The notes: generated by a model not told the origin, from the sequence alone. Positions 31,646-44,234 are shown, numbered from the stretch's first letter. The stretch is 64,000 nt of DNA from Letharia columbiana (GCF_014066305.1 NW_023501050.1:620001-684000); one strand, 5' to 3'. Numbers and translations are program-made.

Positions 31646-33555
31646 ATGTCGAGCCAAGAAGAAGGCCAAGGCGGCCTCCACACTGAAAGCCATCAAAATC
31701 ATCAGCAGGGACAGCAGCCCGTCCAACATCAACATCCAGCACCGATAGCACCCCTGCAGAGCTCTGACAGCCAGTTCCAATGTCAGTGGGTAGGGTGCGC
31801 TGATAGAGCGCCCAACGCTGAGACGCTCTATGTGAGTAACACGATCCCCGAATCCTTGAAAGGCTTGAATAGATCTTGACTCAATAGGAACACGTTTGCG
31901 AAAGCCACATCGGTCGCAAAAGTACCAACAACCTCAATCTGACTTGTGCCTGGGGTACCTGTCGCGTCACTGTTGTAAAACGCGATCACATCACATCACA
32001 CATTCGTGTTCATGTACCTTTAAAGCCACACCGATGCGACTTTTGTGGCAAGGCCTTCAAGAGGCCTCAGGATTTGAAGAAGCACGTTAAGACTCATGCC
32101 GACGACTCAAACCTCGGACAAAACGCTGGGACCAATGGAGCCAATCGTGGCCATCAGAATGGGCAAAATGGAGGATACAATGCACAGGCTCAGAACAAGA
32201 GTATGTAGCTCAAACTACACCACATGTCTCCTTGAATTCTCATGAGCACTCCCTCAACCTGACATACTTTAGACATGGTCACTGACTTGCAAACCCTCGC
32301 TTCTACAGCGGCAGGATTCTTTCCTGAGCACCAGCAACCCCTTCACTCGAATATGCCTATGGGATATCCTCAGCAACCAGTTCAAAATGGCTCACAGTAT
32401 TCGTATGCACCCACACAGCAAGCGTCTTACTCCTATGGCAACGTCTCTTACGCTGTCGACCATGAAGGAAACAGCCACCCTGTTGAGACTCATAAGCAAG
32501 GTCTCGAGTCCATCAAGAATCTGGTAGTAGATACTCAACGTGGCTCATTCGATCCGACCTCTTACTCCCAGATCGGAGCGCGTCTGTCAGCTATTCAAGG
32601 TAGTCAGCTACCTTTCCTTCCAGGCCAATCCATAGGCGATTACCAATCTATCCAGTCTGGGGATGGGCCGGAAGCAAGTGTCTATGCACCGACAGCGCAG
32701 TATTCCCTGCCGATGGTCCCAAATTTGAGGACTAAGGATGACCTCTTGAATGCCGACCATGTCTTCCAAGCCATGCAATCAACTATCTACGACAACGCCA
32801 ACAATGTTGCTGCAGCTGGGCTCGGTCAGCCTGGTGCTCATTACGTCCAGCGTCAAAGCCACTCCCCCCCGGGATTGCAACTACCAACTGCACACAATGC
32901 AAGCTTTGCACCCAACATGCGTGCTTCACCAACGCATTCCAACCACGATGCCACCCCTGCCTTGACGCCGCCTTCAAGCGCTGGTTCACATGACTCAGAC
33001 CACTCACCACATTCAGTTCATAGCAACAGCGGAATTTCTAGGGCCCCACGTGCTGGCATGTACCCCACGTTGCCAGGATCGACCTCAGATACAGTGTCCC
33101 ATCCTTCAAGCATGGCGCCAACATCTACACTCCGATCTCAACCAGAGCATCAACACCGACATGGTGGAGGAAGACTCCAGAAAGCTGCTCCTTCTCGTAC
33201 CCCCAGGCATGGAGATGTGATGGACACTTCGGATGACAGCCCTAAGAGAGCTTTCTCTAGCTCATCCTCCGCGGCGAGCCCGGTTTCGAAGCCGGTGACT
33301 CGCCGCAACATCGACTTCTCCTCTTCTAACCTTGATCCGGCTCTGGGAGGTGTGGCATCCCCATCATCCGGCGAACTGGATGAGGGAGCAATCAAAGATA
33401 ACGAGGAGTGGGTTGGCAATGCTCGTACTATCGAGGCCTTGAGGACGTGGATCAAGATGAGACTTGAGAATCATGAGTATGCTAGTAATGAAGAGGAAGA
33501 AACCGCGGTGAAGGAGGAAACACCCAGCTTATACCCTGTCCTTGCTGGGGTATAG
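31646..33555 (+). CDS. pacC: pH-responsive transcription factor PacC/RIM101
   Basis: PacC activates alkaline-expressed and represses acid-expressed genes after two-step proteolysis. Exons 31646-31831, 31888-32200 and 32273-33555 give 593 aa. Three C2H2 fingers are diagnostic: CQWVGC (46-51) with HVCESH, then TCAWGTC (about 81-87) with HITSHIRVH, then [21 protein letters not shown] (112-132); the [10 protein letters not shown] and KPH linkers match the family exactly. A Gln/Ser-rich middle follows. A YPTL motif (codons from 33061) and a second YPVL motif at the very C-terminus (about 33530) are the YPxL/I sites bound by PalA on either side of the signalling protease box. The acidic C-terminal helix ([17 protein letters not shown]) is the conserved inhibitory region. 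PalI is encoded in the same window, and the promoter carries many PacC sites. Confidence 0.95.
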
Positions 33556-34229
33556 GCGATGGATTGCATGAAAGACGGATAAGATGGTCGGCTTGATACA
33601 GTCATTATTCCCATGTTGAGGAGGCGTTGCGAGATATTACGGATCCCCACTGGCTTGCATTTTCTACCAGAGGTTCGCTTTCATTTCGTTTCGTGTATGC
33701 AAGCAGACTCTGAAGGGCCAGAGCCTTTACTTTTACTAGGGTACATTCAATGAAACAATTCCTTATGAACAACCAGTGCACTCTGCTGTACCCCGAGTTC
33801 ACCCTTCATCAGGTCTAGAGTGACCGCCGCTCTATCGTCGCACGATCTAGGTGATTGTCAACCCGAACGAGCGGGGTTGTCCCTGCGCAGATAAGCTGCT
33901 ACTGTATCCTACTCGTACACCTCCTGGTATCAGAAACGATTACGTATGAAACCTCTAGCGCCTATGTCGCATTTGATACAAGAGGTTGCATTACCGGGTA
34001 GATTGCATTTCCAGGTAGATAACTCACGGGCCACCAGGGCTGGATTGTATTGTACGGCTGAACTTCTCCCAGAATCTGCCCCTGGGGAAAGAGTGGAGTA
34101 CCGTGTGGAGGACAAGAGTACCGTAGGGGGATGAGTTCACCGCAAGGTTGAGATCTGTATTGGGGTTGGATAACTGAAAATGGATGACCAGACGTTGCTG
34201 CCATTTGTCACGGAACAGTATGATATGAC
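33556..34229. other. Convergent intergenic region
   Basis: Between the pacC stop and the end of the decayed exonuclease-like gene. No gene supported; overlapping short frames look random. Confidence 0.45.
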
Positions 34230-35090
34230 TCAACAAGTATGGTGTGGGACCGAATTGCCTCTCGCCGTCACGAAGCCCTCGAGTCTACCCTCATTACTCT
34301 CTTTCTCTGCTCTCCGTGCTGCCCGTTCTGCTCGGATTTGGCCCTGTGTTTCCATGTCCCACGACTCAGATTGATGTTTTTTATTCTTTTGGAATCCCCT
34401 CTGCTTCTTCTTGATATTCTTTGCCTGAGGATCCGACCGTTTGGGTATAGAAAGATTTGTGGTTGCCTTTGGCGCGGTCAGAATCTCTTGATGTTTGCTA
34501 TCAACCACTTCATCTGTGTAGTTTCTTGTTGCTAATAGCAGTAATATCCGTAAAGTAAAGTCGGCGTCATTTCCAGCAACGTGGAGATTTTGAAAAGGAC
34601 ATTGAAGCTCGCTCAGGATGCTGCTAAGTGTGATAGGAATGTTTGGTGATGTTGTGGAGACAATCTTTCCTGTGTCTGGAAGACCCACGATCGACGTATG
34701 TAGGTCAAAACGAAGAAGCTGTAAGACTTTCAGATCATTTCTAAACTCATGACCGACAAGAACGATACTCCGAGTTCGCGGAACTAGAGATTCCAGATTG
34801 AAAACGATATCTCGCTGATATATCGTAATCGTCTCACCGAAAAGATATTTCGTCATGGTAGCGCCACAACAAGGTGACCCAGTGACAAGCTTATACGTTG
34901 GTATGGCAGTTTGAGGTGGCGACGAGATTAGATCCCTTGCTATCCAGAATGGCAATACCTACTTAACTATTAAAATTTCAATTGGAATCCTGTTTGAGAT
35001 TCGATAGATACTCCAAATCAATCGCAATGAAGACGATTTGGTCTAGACCTCGAGACTCTGGAGGCTTAAGCCCGAGGAATTGTTAAAGAA
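34230..35090 (-). pseudogene. Decayed DEDDh exonuclease-like gene (Gfd2/YDR514C-C-terminal type)
   Basis: Read on the minus strand, FLGLKPPESRGL leads into FIAIDLE, the D-x-E of a DEDDh nuclease, but in that frame lie stops TAA 35083-35085, TGA 34978-34980 and TAA 34963-34965. Then GIAILDS continues and the frame slips by one base near 34940 into RDLISSPPQTAIPTYKLV. The remaining 230 codons are open and carry VLVGHEFRNDLKVL (third acidic residue) and HVAGNDADFTL (His and last Asp), then a Lys/Gln-rich tail ending at 34230. So the catalytic core can be recognised but not read through. CAA/CGA-to-TAA/TGA type changes fit C-to-T (RIP-like) decay, plus one indel. An alternative with two tiny introns removing the stops cannot cure the frameshift easily. 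An intact relative lies at 41822-44234. Confidence 0.65.
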
Positions 35091-35868
35091 GTTGAAGATC
35101 GTTATCTGAGATGGTGTATTGGAGTGCTATGCTAATGATGGTGAGGTAGTTTTGTCGTAGATTTCACGATAGATTATGATATCTGGCACAGTTCCTCAAA
35201 GGAAGTCACTGGTAATCATTGGTCGCCACGTGTGCTTTGTCAATGGGAAATATGTAGTCGCTCCTGATAATTGTTCATGGTAGTGGTGGTAGGTCGGTAG
35301 TTTTTGAGGCGATCAAACGTCACTCGGAGGCGAAGTATCCAGGTGCGCGGCATCCGCTCTACATTTCCACACATGTCTCTGTAATTCACCTACTTTATCC
35401 TCATTGAATCTGCACTACTTTGTCAGTGTAAGCGGGTTTAAACCTTAAAGGTACATACATGGTCTTGCCATGTCATTAGCAGACGTGGATTGATAGAGAT
35501 CACAGTAGAATCTAGAGAGCTAGAAACCTTTTGGAGTCTTTCGCTGTCCACAGTCAGAGCTACACTCTCGCGACGGCTGGTGCATTGGGAATTTAGCAAC
35601 TTTGCTTTCAAGAGAATTGATACCGGTCCTTACGAAGTAGGTAGGGTGTGTGACACGTAATGTGCGCGAGCAGTCTCACGATGCTCACTCGCTAAAGCGG
35701 CGACGCTTGCGCGGGACCTGAGTGGGGGTACATTTCTCATGTCTTGTCTAGATAGTTTGATGGCCGCGCTTCAAGCCTTGGCGTCTGTCAAGGCTTCTAA
35801 AGAGTCGCTCGCTGAGATCTTTGATTTTCAGCTCGATTTGTGGAGATCGAACATCGCTGCGAGCAGCC
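35091..35868. other. Intergenic and promoter region of DBP8
   Basis: The stretch is unremarkable apart from several GATA/TGATA words. In-frame extension of the helicase to 35821 starts only with TTG. No gene seen. Confidence 0.45.
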
Positions 35869-37476
35869 ATGCCACCGCTGATCCGGCGGAAAGCCGCTTC
35901 CTCGCACACTTCTTCAAGCTCAGACAGCGAAGCCTCAGAAGTCTTTTCAGGCAGCAGTCCTCCGTCATACGAAGCCATCGGGGATAACATATCCAGAAAG
36001 AGGCGACGGCTGTCTTCAGGGCCAGACACGGGGTCAGATAGCTCAGCAGCAGAAGAAGCGCCAGCGCCAGTACCTTCAACAGCGTCTCGCATCAAGCCTA
36101 AGCAGGCCACCCCACCCTTCAATAATCCTGCAGGCATCGAGCACCCTACTGTCAGCAATGGTAAAGTCGTTGATTCGAGAGCAAGCTTCGCAACACTGGA
36201 TGTTGCACCATGGCTCATTGCATCCTTGGCGGCGATGGAGATCAAGAGGCCCACGGGCATTCAGAAAGGTTGTATACCGAAAATTTTGGAAGGAAGGGAC
36301 GTTATAGGAGGAAGCAGGACAGGTAGTGGGAAGACTGTGGCTTTTGCAGTGCCTATACTACAAAGATGGTCGGAGGATCCAGTGGGAATATATGCCGTTA
36401 TACTCACGCCAACGAGGGAACTTGCGTTACAGATATTCGAGCAGATCAAGGCTATTTCTGCTCCTGAGTCGCTCAAGCCGATATTGATTACAGGCGGTAC
36501 CGAGATGCGGCCACAAGCTCTTGCGCTCTCGAGACGACCGCATGTGGTCATTGCTACTCCAGGACGATTGGCCGACCACATTCTCACATCTGGCGTAGAC
36601 ACAACGATTGGACTACGGCGTGTAAAAGTTGTTGTTCTCGATGAAGCAGACAGACTACTAGCTTCTGGGCCTGGTAGTATGCTCTCAGACGTTGAGACCT
36701 GCCTGACCGCACTTCCACCCTCGCACGAGCGACAAACCTGTCTATTCACAGCGACCCTGACACCAGAAGTCATAGCCCTGAATTCGCTCCCCAGAACCAA
36801 TGGCCGCCCACCAATCTTTGTCTGCGAGACCGACACAGCTGATCTTGCAGTTCCCGAAACACTGAAGCAAACATACCTCCAAGTCCCCCTCACCTACCGC
36901 GAAGCCTACCTGCACATCTTGCTCCTCACAGCTGGTAACGCTGTGAAGAAGTCAGTCATGGTATTTTGCAACCGCACCGCTACCACCAACCTACTTGAGC
37001 GACTCCTCAGATTGCTAGATCACCGTGTTACATCCCTTCACTCACTGCTTCCTCAAAAAGATCGAACAGACAATCTCGCCCGCTTCCGTGCCTCAGCCGC
37101 ACGAATTCTAGTGGCGACAGACGTCGCATCTCGCGGTCTCGATATCCCAGAAGTCGACCTTGTGATAAACTACGACGTCCCACGCAACCCGGACGATTAT
37201 ATTCACCGGGTTGGGCGTACGGCACGAGCTGGGAAGAAAGGGGAGGCGGTTACGCTGGTTGGGCAGAGGGATGTGAGTCTATTTTTGGCGATTGAAGGCA
37301 GGGTTGGGGCGAAGATGAAGGAGTGGAAAGAGGAGGGTGTGAATGTGGAGACGAGAGTTGTGAGGGATGGGTTGAAGGATGTGGGGGAGAGGAAGAGGGT
37401 GGCGTTGTTGGATATCGAGGAGGGAAGGGATGTGAAGGGAAATAGGACGAGGGGGAAGATTCGGAGGCTGGAGTGA
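35869..37476 (+). CDS. dbp8: ATP-dependent RNA helicase DBP8
   Basis: DBP8 is a nucleolar DEAD-box helicase for early 18S rRNA processing in the small subunit processome. Single-exon, 535 aa. After a disordered acidic/Ser-rich leader with a basic RKRRR patch come the Q-motif region (F107 to Q132, KRPTGIQ), motif I SRTGSGKT (149-156), [17 protein letters not shown] as [10 protein letters not shown], motif III as FTATL (the usual SAT is TAT here), then the second domain with [25 protein letters not shown] and motif [42 protein letters not shown] and the short C-terminal tail place it with DBP8 rather than DBP9 or RRP3. The ATG at 35869 is the first in frame and gives the usual family length. 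Confidence 0.92.
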   Translation: MPPLIRRKAASSHTSSSSDSEASEVFSGSSPPSYEAIGDNISRKRRRLSSGPDTGSDSSAAEEAPAPVPSTASRIKPKQATPPFNNPAGIEHPTVSNGKVVDSRASFATLDVAPWLIASLAAMEIKRPTGIQKGCIPKILEGRDVIGGSRTGSGKTVAFAVPILQRWSEDPVGIYAVILTPTRELALQIFEQIKAISAPESLKPILITGGTEMRPQALALSRRPHVVIATPGRLADHILTSGVDTTIGLRRVKVVVLDEADRLLASGPGSMLSDVETCLTALPPSHERQTCLFTATLTPEVIALNSLPRTNGRPPIFVCETDTADLAVPETLKQTYLQVPLTYREAYLHILLLTAGNAVKKSVMVFCNRTATTNLLERLLRLLDHRVTSLHSLLPQKDRTDNLARFRASAARILVATDVASRGLDIPEVDLVINYDVPRNPDDYIHRVGRTARAGKKGEAVTLVGQRDVSLFLAIEGRVGAKMKEWKEEGVNVETRVVRDGLKDVGERKRVALLDIEEGRDVKGNRTRGKIRRLE

Positions 37477-38622
37477 TGGGGAGAATCCACTATAGGAAAG
37501 GACCACGGCGCTTTACACGTTAATTCTTGTCCAACGACGATTTAAACAAAGAACGGATACTTTGCTCCAGTACTTACAGGGGAAGCTCTTCGAGGCCGTT
37601 TTCCGTCAAGCCAGCTCTCCCGAAGTGACACAGGAGTCCCTCCATCTTGGGACTTTCGAGGTCTACGCTTTCACTCAACCTCATCTAGGAATGATGCAAG
37701 AAGACATGGACAGCCCCTACGGCAAATCCCCTCGACCAAACTATGGCCCTGGGTCGTGCTAGTGAAGAATTTTCCAATGGTGCCACGACAGTAAAGCCCC
37801 GGGCAATTCACTTACTCAAGCATGTTCGAGCGAGTCGCAAAAGGACACCGGCATTTGCAGAGTCAGGCTCGCCCTACCTAGTCAGATGCTGCCCACTCAT
37901 CAACGGTCAATATTTATTTTGAGCGGCCGAAGTGGCAAAAACAGTAGTCCCCGAGGCATTACGCCCTTGGTTAACTTGCTCAATTAGAGTCATAATGCGA
38001 AATAGGTACTGATTTTTCGGGTCTTGGCGACTGTTTATTGAAGATTGGAGCCAATCAGGCTAGTGCCAGTACAGAAATTCACGGCAAACCCACGAAACGC
38101 TTGACCCAAACATATAATGACTGTAGAGTTCTTCGAAGTCTACGAACAAGTGCGAGCATCTTTTCGAACGGCATACAGGCTTTCATCTATCCAGCGAACC
38201 TACTGCGACAGCGAACAAGGCCAGCAGTATTGAAAGTGACTCAGCTCGCGTACGGCACGCGTTCTTTACTTTTTTCCACTCCCTTGACGAAGGGACCAAA
38301 TTCCCAACCACCGCCAACGAGTATCATTACCAATCTGCACATCTTACCCTCCTCCACCAAGTACACTATCCTTACACCGACAGCAACAACTAGAACAATA
38401 ACATCATCCTGCGCAGGCGCTGGGCAGTAGTATTTGTTTTATTTACGGTACGTTCCTCCGATCGATTCTGACGTATGCGAGACGCCGAGAGGTGCATTCG
38501 GCTTTGTCAACACATCAACGCATTGCGCATTCCGTGCGCCCTCCTGTTCCTCGGCGTTGCAGCACCCACCATTCAATAGCATGCTGACTGGATATTCTTA
38601 CTAGAATTGAATTGAGGTAATC
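37477..38622. other. Intergenic, no gene supported
   Basis: About 1.1 kb between two co-directional genes. Short frames (for example 38038-38430) lack coding character. Holds the promoter of the forkhead gene. Confidence 0.45.
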
Positions 38623-40876
38623 ATGTCGACCCCCGCCACACGGCGGAGCGAGCGCAAGCGGGCACCCAATCCCCGGATTGCTGATCTCGACTCTTCACCC
38701 ACGCAGAGGGCGCCACCTGCCTCGAAGAAACGAAAGGTGAGCTCACATACGGAATACACACCGTCCAGTCCAGTCTGCTAACTTTGACTGCAGGCAAGCG
38801 GTCAAGCCGCCCCTCGAGCTCCACGGCGCCAGCGAACACCGGAGGATGAAGTCACCGATGTCTCAGACGAGGCCTCGGATGATGAGACCGCCGTGGATGA
38901 TGAGCCCGAAGATACCGCCGATCTTATCATACCTTATCTAAAGACCGCCTCCGATTCTGTCGCCGTTACTGAAGAGTATCCAAACCATAGAACAGAAGAG
39001 AGGTATGGCAAAGGAAACATCAACGCATTTGCAAAGATATGCGGCAGGGAGTGGACATACTATGTCCTTTCCTCTCATATCTTCTTTGGACGAGCGCCGG
39101 ATGGGTTTCATGCTCGACAAGCTCGAGAGGAAACGGCTGCGCAGGAAAGCGGCGATGACCAGCCACCGATCGATATTGATCTGGGGCCAAGCAAAGTGGT
39201 ATCGAGGACGCACGCCGAGCTGAGATATAGCCAGTCGGATGACGGATGGCACGTTCATGCGTACGGGCGCAATGGCGTCAGGGTGGATGAGGCCAATCTT
39301 AAAAAAGGGCAGAACACAAAAATCAAGAGTGGCACTATTATCACCATCGCAGGGACTGAGATGCTCTTCCAATCAGCAAGCGGCAAGACTGAAGTTCATC
39401 CTTCGTTCCTTGATAGAGTGCTTGAGCATCAGAACAATGAAGGGTTGGATGCCGAACTCGGGACTGGGTACCATCAGCCTCTTCCAGACCGTGCCATACG
39501 GGCGCTTCCAAGTGGCCCACCACCGTCTTACCCTCAGCAGTACGCATACACAAGACCGAATCTCAGCCAACAGACTACAATTGCTCCTGGGCCATCCGAA
39601 CTTGCACGACCCGTTACACCAGAACCTTCGCCATCAAAACGGCCAGCGACGGGCTCAGCGAAGAAGCGATCGCCTAACTCATATAAACGTGGAATCATGA
39701 TGGAGTCGACTGAGCAGATCGACTATTCGTTGGACTCCTCGAAGGATCTGAAGCCTGGCTGCAGCTATGCGTCGATGATTACCTGGGCAATCATTTCCAC
39801 AGATGAGCAGGCCCTTAGCCTGAATGGTATTTACACTTGGATCAAAGCGCATTACGCATACTATCGACTTATCAATTCAGGGTGGCAAGTATGTGAAGCG
39901 TGTAATCCATTGCAAGACATCGAAGCTGACATTTATTAGAACTCGATCAGGCATAACCTTTCCCTGAATCCTGCATTCGACAAGGTCCCTCGACGTCCTG
40001 ACGAGCCGGGAAAAGGCATGAAATGGCGCCTAGTACCCGAACACCGCCAGGCGACACTCAACTTAGCAAGTAAGAACGTCAGCAAAGGCGGAGGTCGGGT
40101 CTCATCTGCGCCTGGCACTCCAGCCGGAGCTCCAAAAACCGGCGGCTTCCTCCCACCTCTTACTAATGGCATGAAGACATCTCCAACAGATCGTAGTACA
40201 CCGCCTCTGTCCTCGTATCCACCAGCACAGCAAGAGTCATATACACCAACCCGCGGCCCTCAAATGCCAATCTACGCCCCTACCCAAGGCGGACTGCCGG
40301 TGCTATCTGACGAGACTTCACCAATGCCCAGACGCCGCCCAAATGGACACCTCACAGCCATTGACTCTTCTCCAACACTCACATCTGGCGCTTGGGCTCA
40401 CGACGCACCGATGATGCGTACACCAGCACCCAGACCACACAACCTCAACATGCCGCAGCCCAATACGGTCAAGCTTCCCACCAGCCATCTTGCGGACAGC
40501 AGTCCTGCACCATTCTGGCGTTTCGAAAACTTTGGTAGCACGCCTGCTCAACCATGGCCAGAGATTAGCCCGATGAGGAACGGAACTGGTGGTGCAGTAG
40601 CGATACAGAGTAGTAGTCCACCACCAGTTGCGAATGGGGCCGAGAGCCCGACGAGGAGGGCGAAGCCGCCTGTGGGACCTTACGGACCAACTGCGTATGG
40701 AGGAAATGGAATGAAGGATGATGAGGACGGGGAAATTGATATCACGAGGTGAGATAGCCTTTGATTTTCTAGAGAAGTAGCAGCATAACGCTGACTGATC
40801 AAGCAGGGGTTTTACTAAAATCAGCTCTTACCATCAGCAACGCAGCAATGTTGCCTCGAACGGCATCCAATCTTAA
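38623..40876 (+). CDS. FHA-forkhead transcription factor (Fkh1/2 type)
   Basis: Fkh1/Fkh2-type factors control G2/M cell-cycle genes and, in filamentous fungi, development. Four exons, 38623-38736, 38794-39888, 39940-40748 and 40807-40876, give 695 aa. A basic/acidic leader is followed by an FHA phosphopeptide-binding domain ([26 protein letters not shown]; about residues 85-190), a Pro-rich spacer and a forkhead domain starting [14 protein letters not shown] and running through [34 protein letters not shown] and GKGMKWRL. Intron 2 splits GWQ from NSIRHN, a conserved position. The last intron (GTGAGA donor at 40749) adds [12 protein letters not shown] and stops at 40876; without it the frame stops at 40752. 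The C-terminal half is Pro/Ser/Thr-rich with many SP/TP sites for CDK control. Confidence 0.88.
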
Positions 40877-41821
40877 ACCATGAGTTCTTCAAGACGCTAT
40901 GAAAACAGCACCCAAAAAGCTTACTACGACAACACACAAACGCCAGTCTACCCAGCTACATCTACGCCCATTCTCACGAATTGATCTTTCCTACCTTCAT
41001 TTCACTGTACATATTCACTGCGTCTGGCTTGTAAGATCGAGTTCATTGTTTGCGTTTCACTCACGACCACTGTCCCGCTGGTGGTTACCGTTCTCTATCG
41101 AAAATGCTTACCGTTCTTTGAGGGCGGTGGTGGCCATGGTTCCTTGAGATTGGCGGCTATTGTTCTGCGAGAAGCCGTGGACTTTCTTTATTTTAGAATT
41201 CTTCAAAGGTGCAATTAGAGAGGGTTACGAACAATGAGACAGGATACACTCGGGTTGGGGTCTGAATTTAAAACCCGGGGGAGGGAGGTCATCATCAATG
41301 TCTGCTGTTGCTAGATTCAATGACAGTCGCTTTAACAAAAACCGTCCACTCGTTGCTCGGAGATTCGTAGTGGCGGTTCGTACAACTAAACTGCCTACTG
41401 CGTTGCTCAAAAGCCATTCAGCATGAGCTCGCGTGTGCAAAGCTGGCGGGTGCACTGTTAGTTTCAAGAAGATATCTGTATGCTCTGTTTATCTGGAGTA
41501 TGTAGGACCGATCAAGATCCATAGCCCATGGCAATCTGCTGACATTCGAACCCCATCGCCGTCTGCAGATAGAACCAAGCCAGATCCTCGGTCGCCACCG
41601 GGACAAAGTAGACGAGGTGAATCCGCCATCCTCGTCAGACAATGCAAGCTTTTCCATGCTTGCCATTCGACCAATGCATGCCAATCTCCACCGCCACATA
41701 GCAAACATCGGGAGCGTTCGCCAACCTCATATGAACGATCCATCATAATCACACCTGCTGTTTCATGCTGAAACGCATCGTCCAGCTAATCTTGCCTACT
41801 CCATGAATGCAACGCCAAGCC
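40877..41821. other. Convergent intergenic region, no gene supported
   Basis: Between the forkhead gene and the end of the Gfd2-like gene. Minus frames 41225-41708 are unsupported. Confidence 0.45.
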
Positions 41822-44234
41822 TCAGGTGAGCGGCACGCCCCCGTCAGCATCGTCCCCGTACGCGTCCAGCAGCTTCATCCTCGCCATTAGACGCTGCGGC
41901 GGCAAAGGTGTCTCTTTCGGCTTGTCTTCTAGAACGATCAAATCCTCATCCGTGTCGTCTCTGACATTTTTTTTCGCCTCCTTTGGAGTTCGGTTCTGCA
42001 CAGCTCGCTTGTGGGGTGGAATATAGTTTGGATCTCTCTTGGAATGGCTGTTCTGGGGTGAAGTGTTGCCATTCTGAGACATGGTGTTGCTATTTGGATT
42101 TTGAGTGTTTCCATTCTCCTCATCGGCCCCGTCATTCCGTGAAACAGCCTTGCCATCGTCTTCTCCAATCCAGCCCCACCCATCTTCGTCGAAGTACTGT
42201 GCAGTCCTCTCTCTCGTTTTCTTTTCGTTGGCGGCATGGTATTGAATCTCGCCCTTTCTCTCGATGCTAGGTTTCAGCGCAGGGTAATGCCCGTCATATC
42301 CGTTCGTACCCTTGCCACTACGACGGTCTCCTCTCTGTATATCCCTCGCGTCACTCCTCGAGTAGTTTCCATTGAACTTTTCTTCCGCTTTCACGGCTCG
42401 GTTGAGTCCTTGTTGGAAAGCGCGAGCTTCGGCCATCTCGGCCGCGGGAAGAAGCTTGACGGCGGAGCCACCATCGCCGCCTTCTTCGTCTGCTATTTCC
42501 CATTCCTCCGTCTCTTCGATGACGCGAGCTTGAGCCTCAGCTGCCGCGGCAGAGAGTCTTTCCGGGTCGGGTGCTTTGGGGTGCTCATAGTTTAGAGCTT
42601 TGAAGGAGATACCAATGAGGGCTTCCACGGTGTATCCTGCGTCATTACCCTGGATGGTTTGTCAGCTGTTAGTGGACAACGCTTTGCTCCTAGGTGACTT
42701 ACGGCATTGTGGAGGTTCCAACCAACCAAACCAAGATCCATGAGGACGGATCCGAGACTGCTTGGGTTCTGCCCATGCTTCATAGCACGAAAAAGATCGA
42801 CTGTATCAATCGCTTCGAGGAGATTTGATAGATTGCTGACGTCGTAGCCAATACTTCGAAGGTATTGGATATCGGCACTAATCTCATGGCCAAGTAGAAT
42901 CATATTGCGTTTGGGTGCGTTGTAATTAACTGGAGGTAAGTACTGGCTGCCAGATCCGTACCTTCCGACCACGCGTGCATCAGCTGGATATGAAGGGTAC
43001 TGGCCTGGTGCAGAGAAGGGGTGACGGAAGCAGGAGGCAATGACTTGTGGTGCTTCATTGATTGAGATCCACTCGCTTTTCCCGAATTTCTCTTCAAATT
43101 TATCTGCACAGCCGGCGATGAACTCAGTGTTGTTGAGATGAGCGTATTCTGCGATCCTGAAATGGCGTCCCCGAATCTTCTTCATCCAGTCAAGGCCGCC
43201 TTCTCCAGGTGAAGTATTCACAAGGTCAAGTGTATCAAGCGTCGAGATGCCTATCTCTGTAACCTTCTTGTGGTCTTTCTCGTATGATTCAACATCCACG
43301 CACACAAAGACCACGTTACTTTCGAAAGGGTACGGGGCAGGCAAAGTCGGAACTAGCGTTGGTAGCTTTAGACCAGCAGCCTCTTCATACGCAGCTTGAG
43401 CGGCTTGACTCTCCTCGTAGGTGTGGTTCGGGTCGTTATGGAAGTCCTCCTTTCTAGCGGTCCCACGAGGTCTGATACCGAGATAGCATTGAGCACGCTT
43501 CAGTTGCGCGCACCATCCCCGCTTCTGGACCACACGATCTTGCTTCTTCTTGGACTTTGCGTTCTTCTGCCTATTCTTACCCGCTAGAATCGCGGCCTCC
43601 ATTTTGCGCCGGAACGCTGGAAAGGTGCGGTCTTCCATAATCTGTGGCCCTCCTAGCTCCGTGCCTGGCTCAGGCATCATTTCTTCAAGATCTAGAAGAC
43701 TCATCTGATCTGTCAGTCGGCCAAGGTAGCGCGGACGTGGACTCCCTTCTTCTTCAAATCCGATGTCGAAGCCTGGATGACGGGTCACGTCGGGGAAGTC
43801 GGCAGGAATCCTGAAATGAACGTAGATCTCTTTGAAGAGGTCCAGCACTTCCTCTCGTGGAATGAGCAGAAGAGGTTTGGTATTTTCCAGCAGTGTTTGA
43901 ATATAGTATCTACGTGATATGTTAGCTGGATCGTGTTGAGCAATTACATAAATTGGAGAAGAGTGACACTTGAAGCACAGAGAGTGTGGAATTTGACGGA
44001 AGAGTGATGGGCTCAACGAACGATGAGGTAGTCGAGGTCCAACAAGAAATATTGGAAGAGCATCCCGTCGACTTACATTGTCCATCCCCTGGATCGAAAT
44101 TGCCCAGCTGCGAAATATCTAACCGACACTTTTTCAGAATCTTCCGTGTTGTACAAGTGTCGATATGGCCACTTTGTGACTGCCCCTACGGGACAGAACC
44201 GGTCCCGAGGACCAGCCAGCTGACCAACTTGCAT
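41822..44234 (-). CDS. DEDDh nuclease-like protein (Gfd2/YDR514C C-terminal type)
   Basis: The family has an RNase H-like DEDDh exonuclease fold; yeast Gfd2 was found through mRNA export genetics, and YDR514C is uncharacterised. Exons 44234-44077, 43909-42703 and 42649-41822 give 730 aa. An N-terminal block (KWPYRHLYN, RYFAAGQFRSRGWTIYYIQ, KPLLLIPREEVLDLF) typical of fungal members precedes the catalytic domain: VDVESYE (about 258, D-x-E), GHEISADIQYL (about 398) and HNAGNDAGYT (His453, Asp458). Intron 2 splits HNA from GNDA. All five catalytic residues are present, so activity is plausible. The C-terminal 250 residues are acidic, Asn/Gln/Gly-rich and disordered, with an IPPHKR motif resembling RNA-associated low-complexity tails. 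The start at 44234 (MQVGQLAGP) is the first ATG in this exon; an upstream exon is possible. A decayed relative lies at 34.2-35.1 kb. Confidence 0.75.

Noticed and set aside
41822..42628. Separate acidic/Asn-rich gene downstream of the DEDDh gene
   Set aside because: Splicing at 42650-42702 joins HNA to GNDAGYT and completes the DEDDh domain, so it is the last exon of the same gene.
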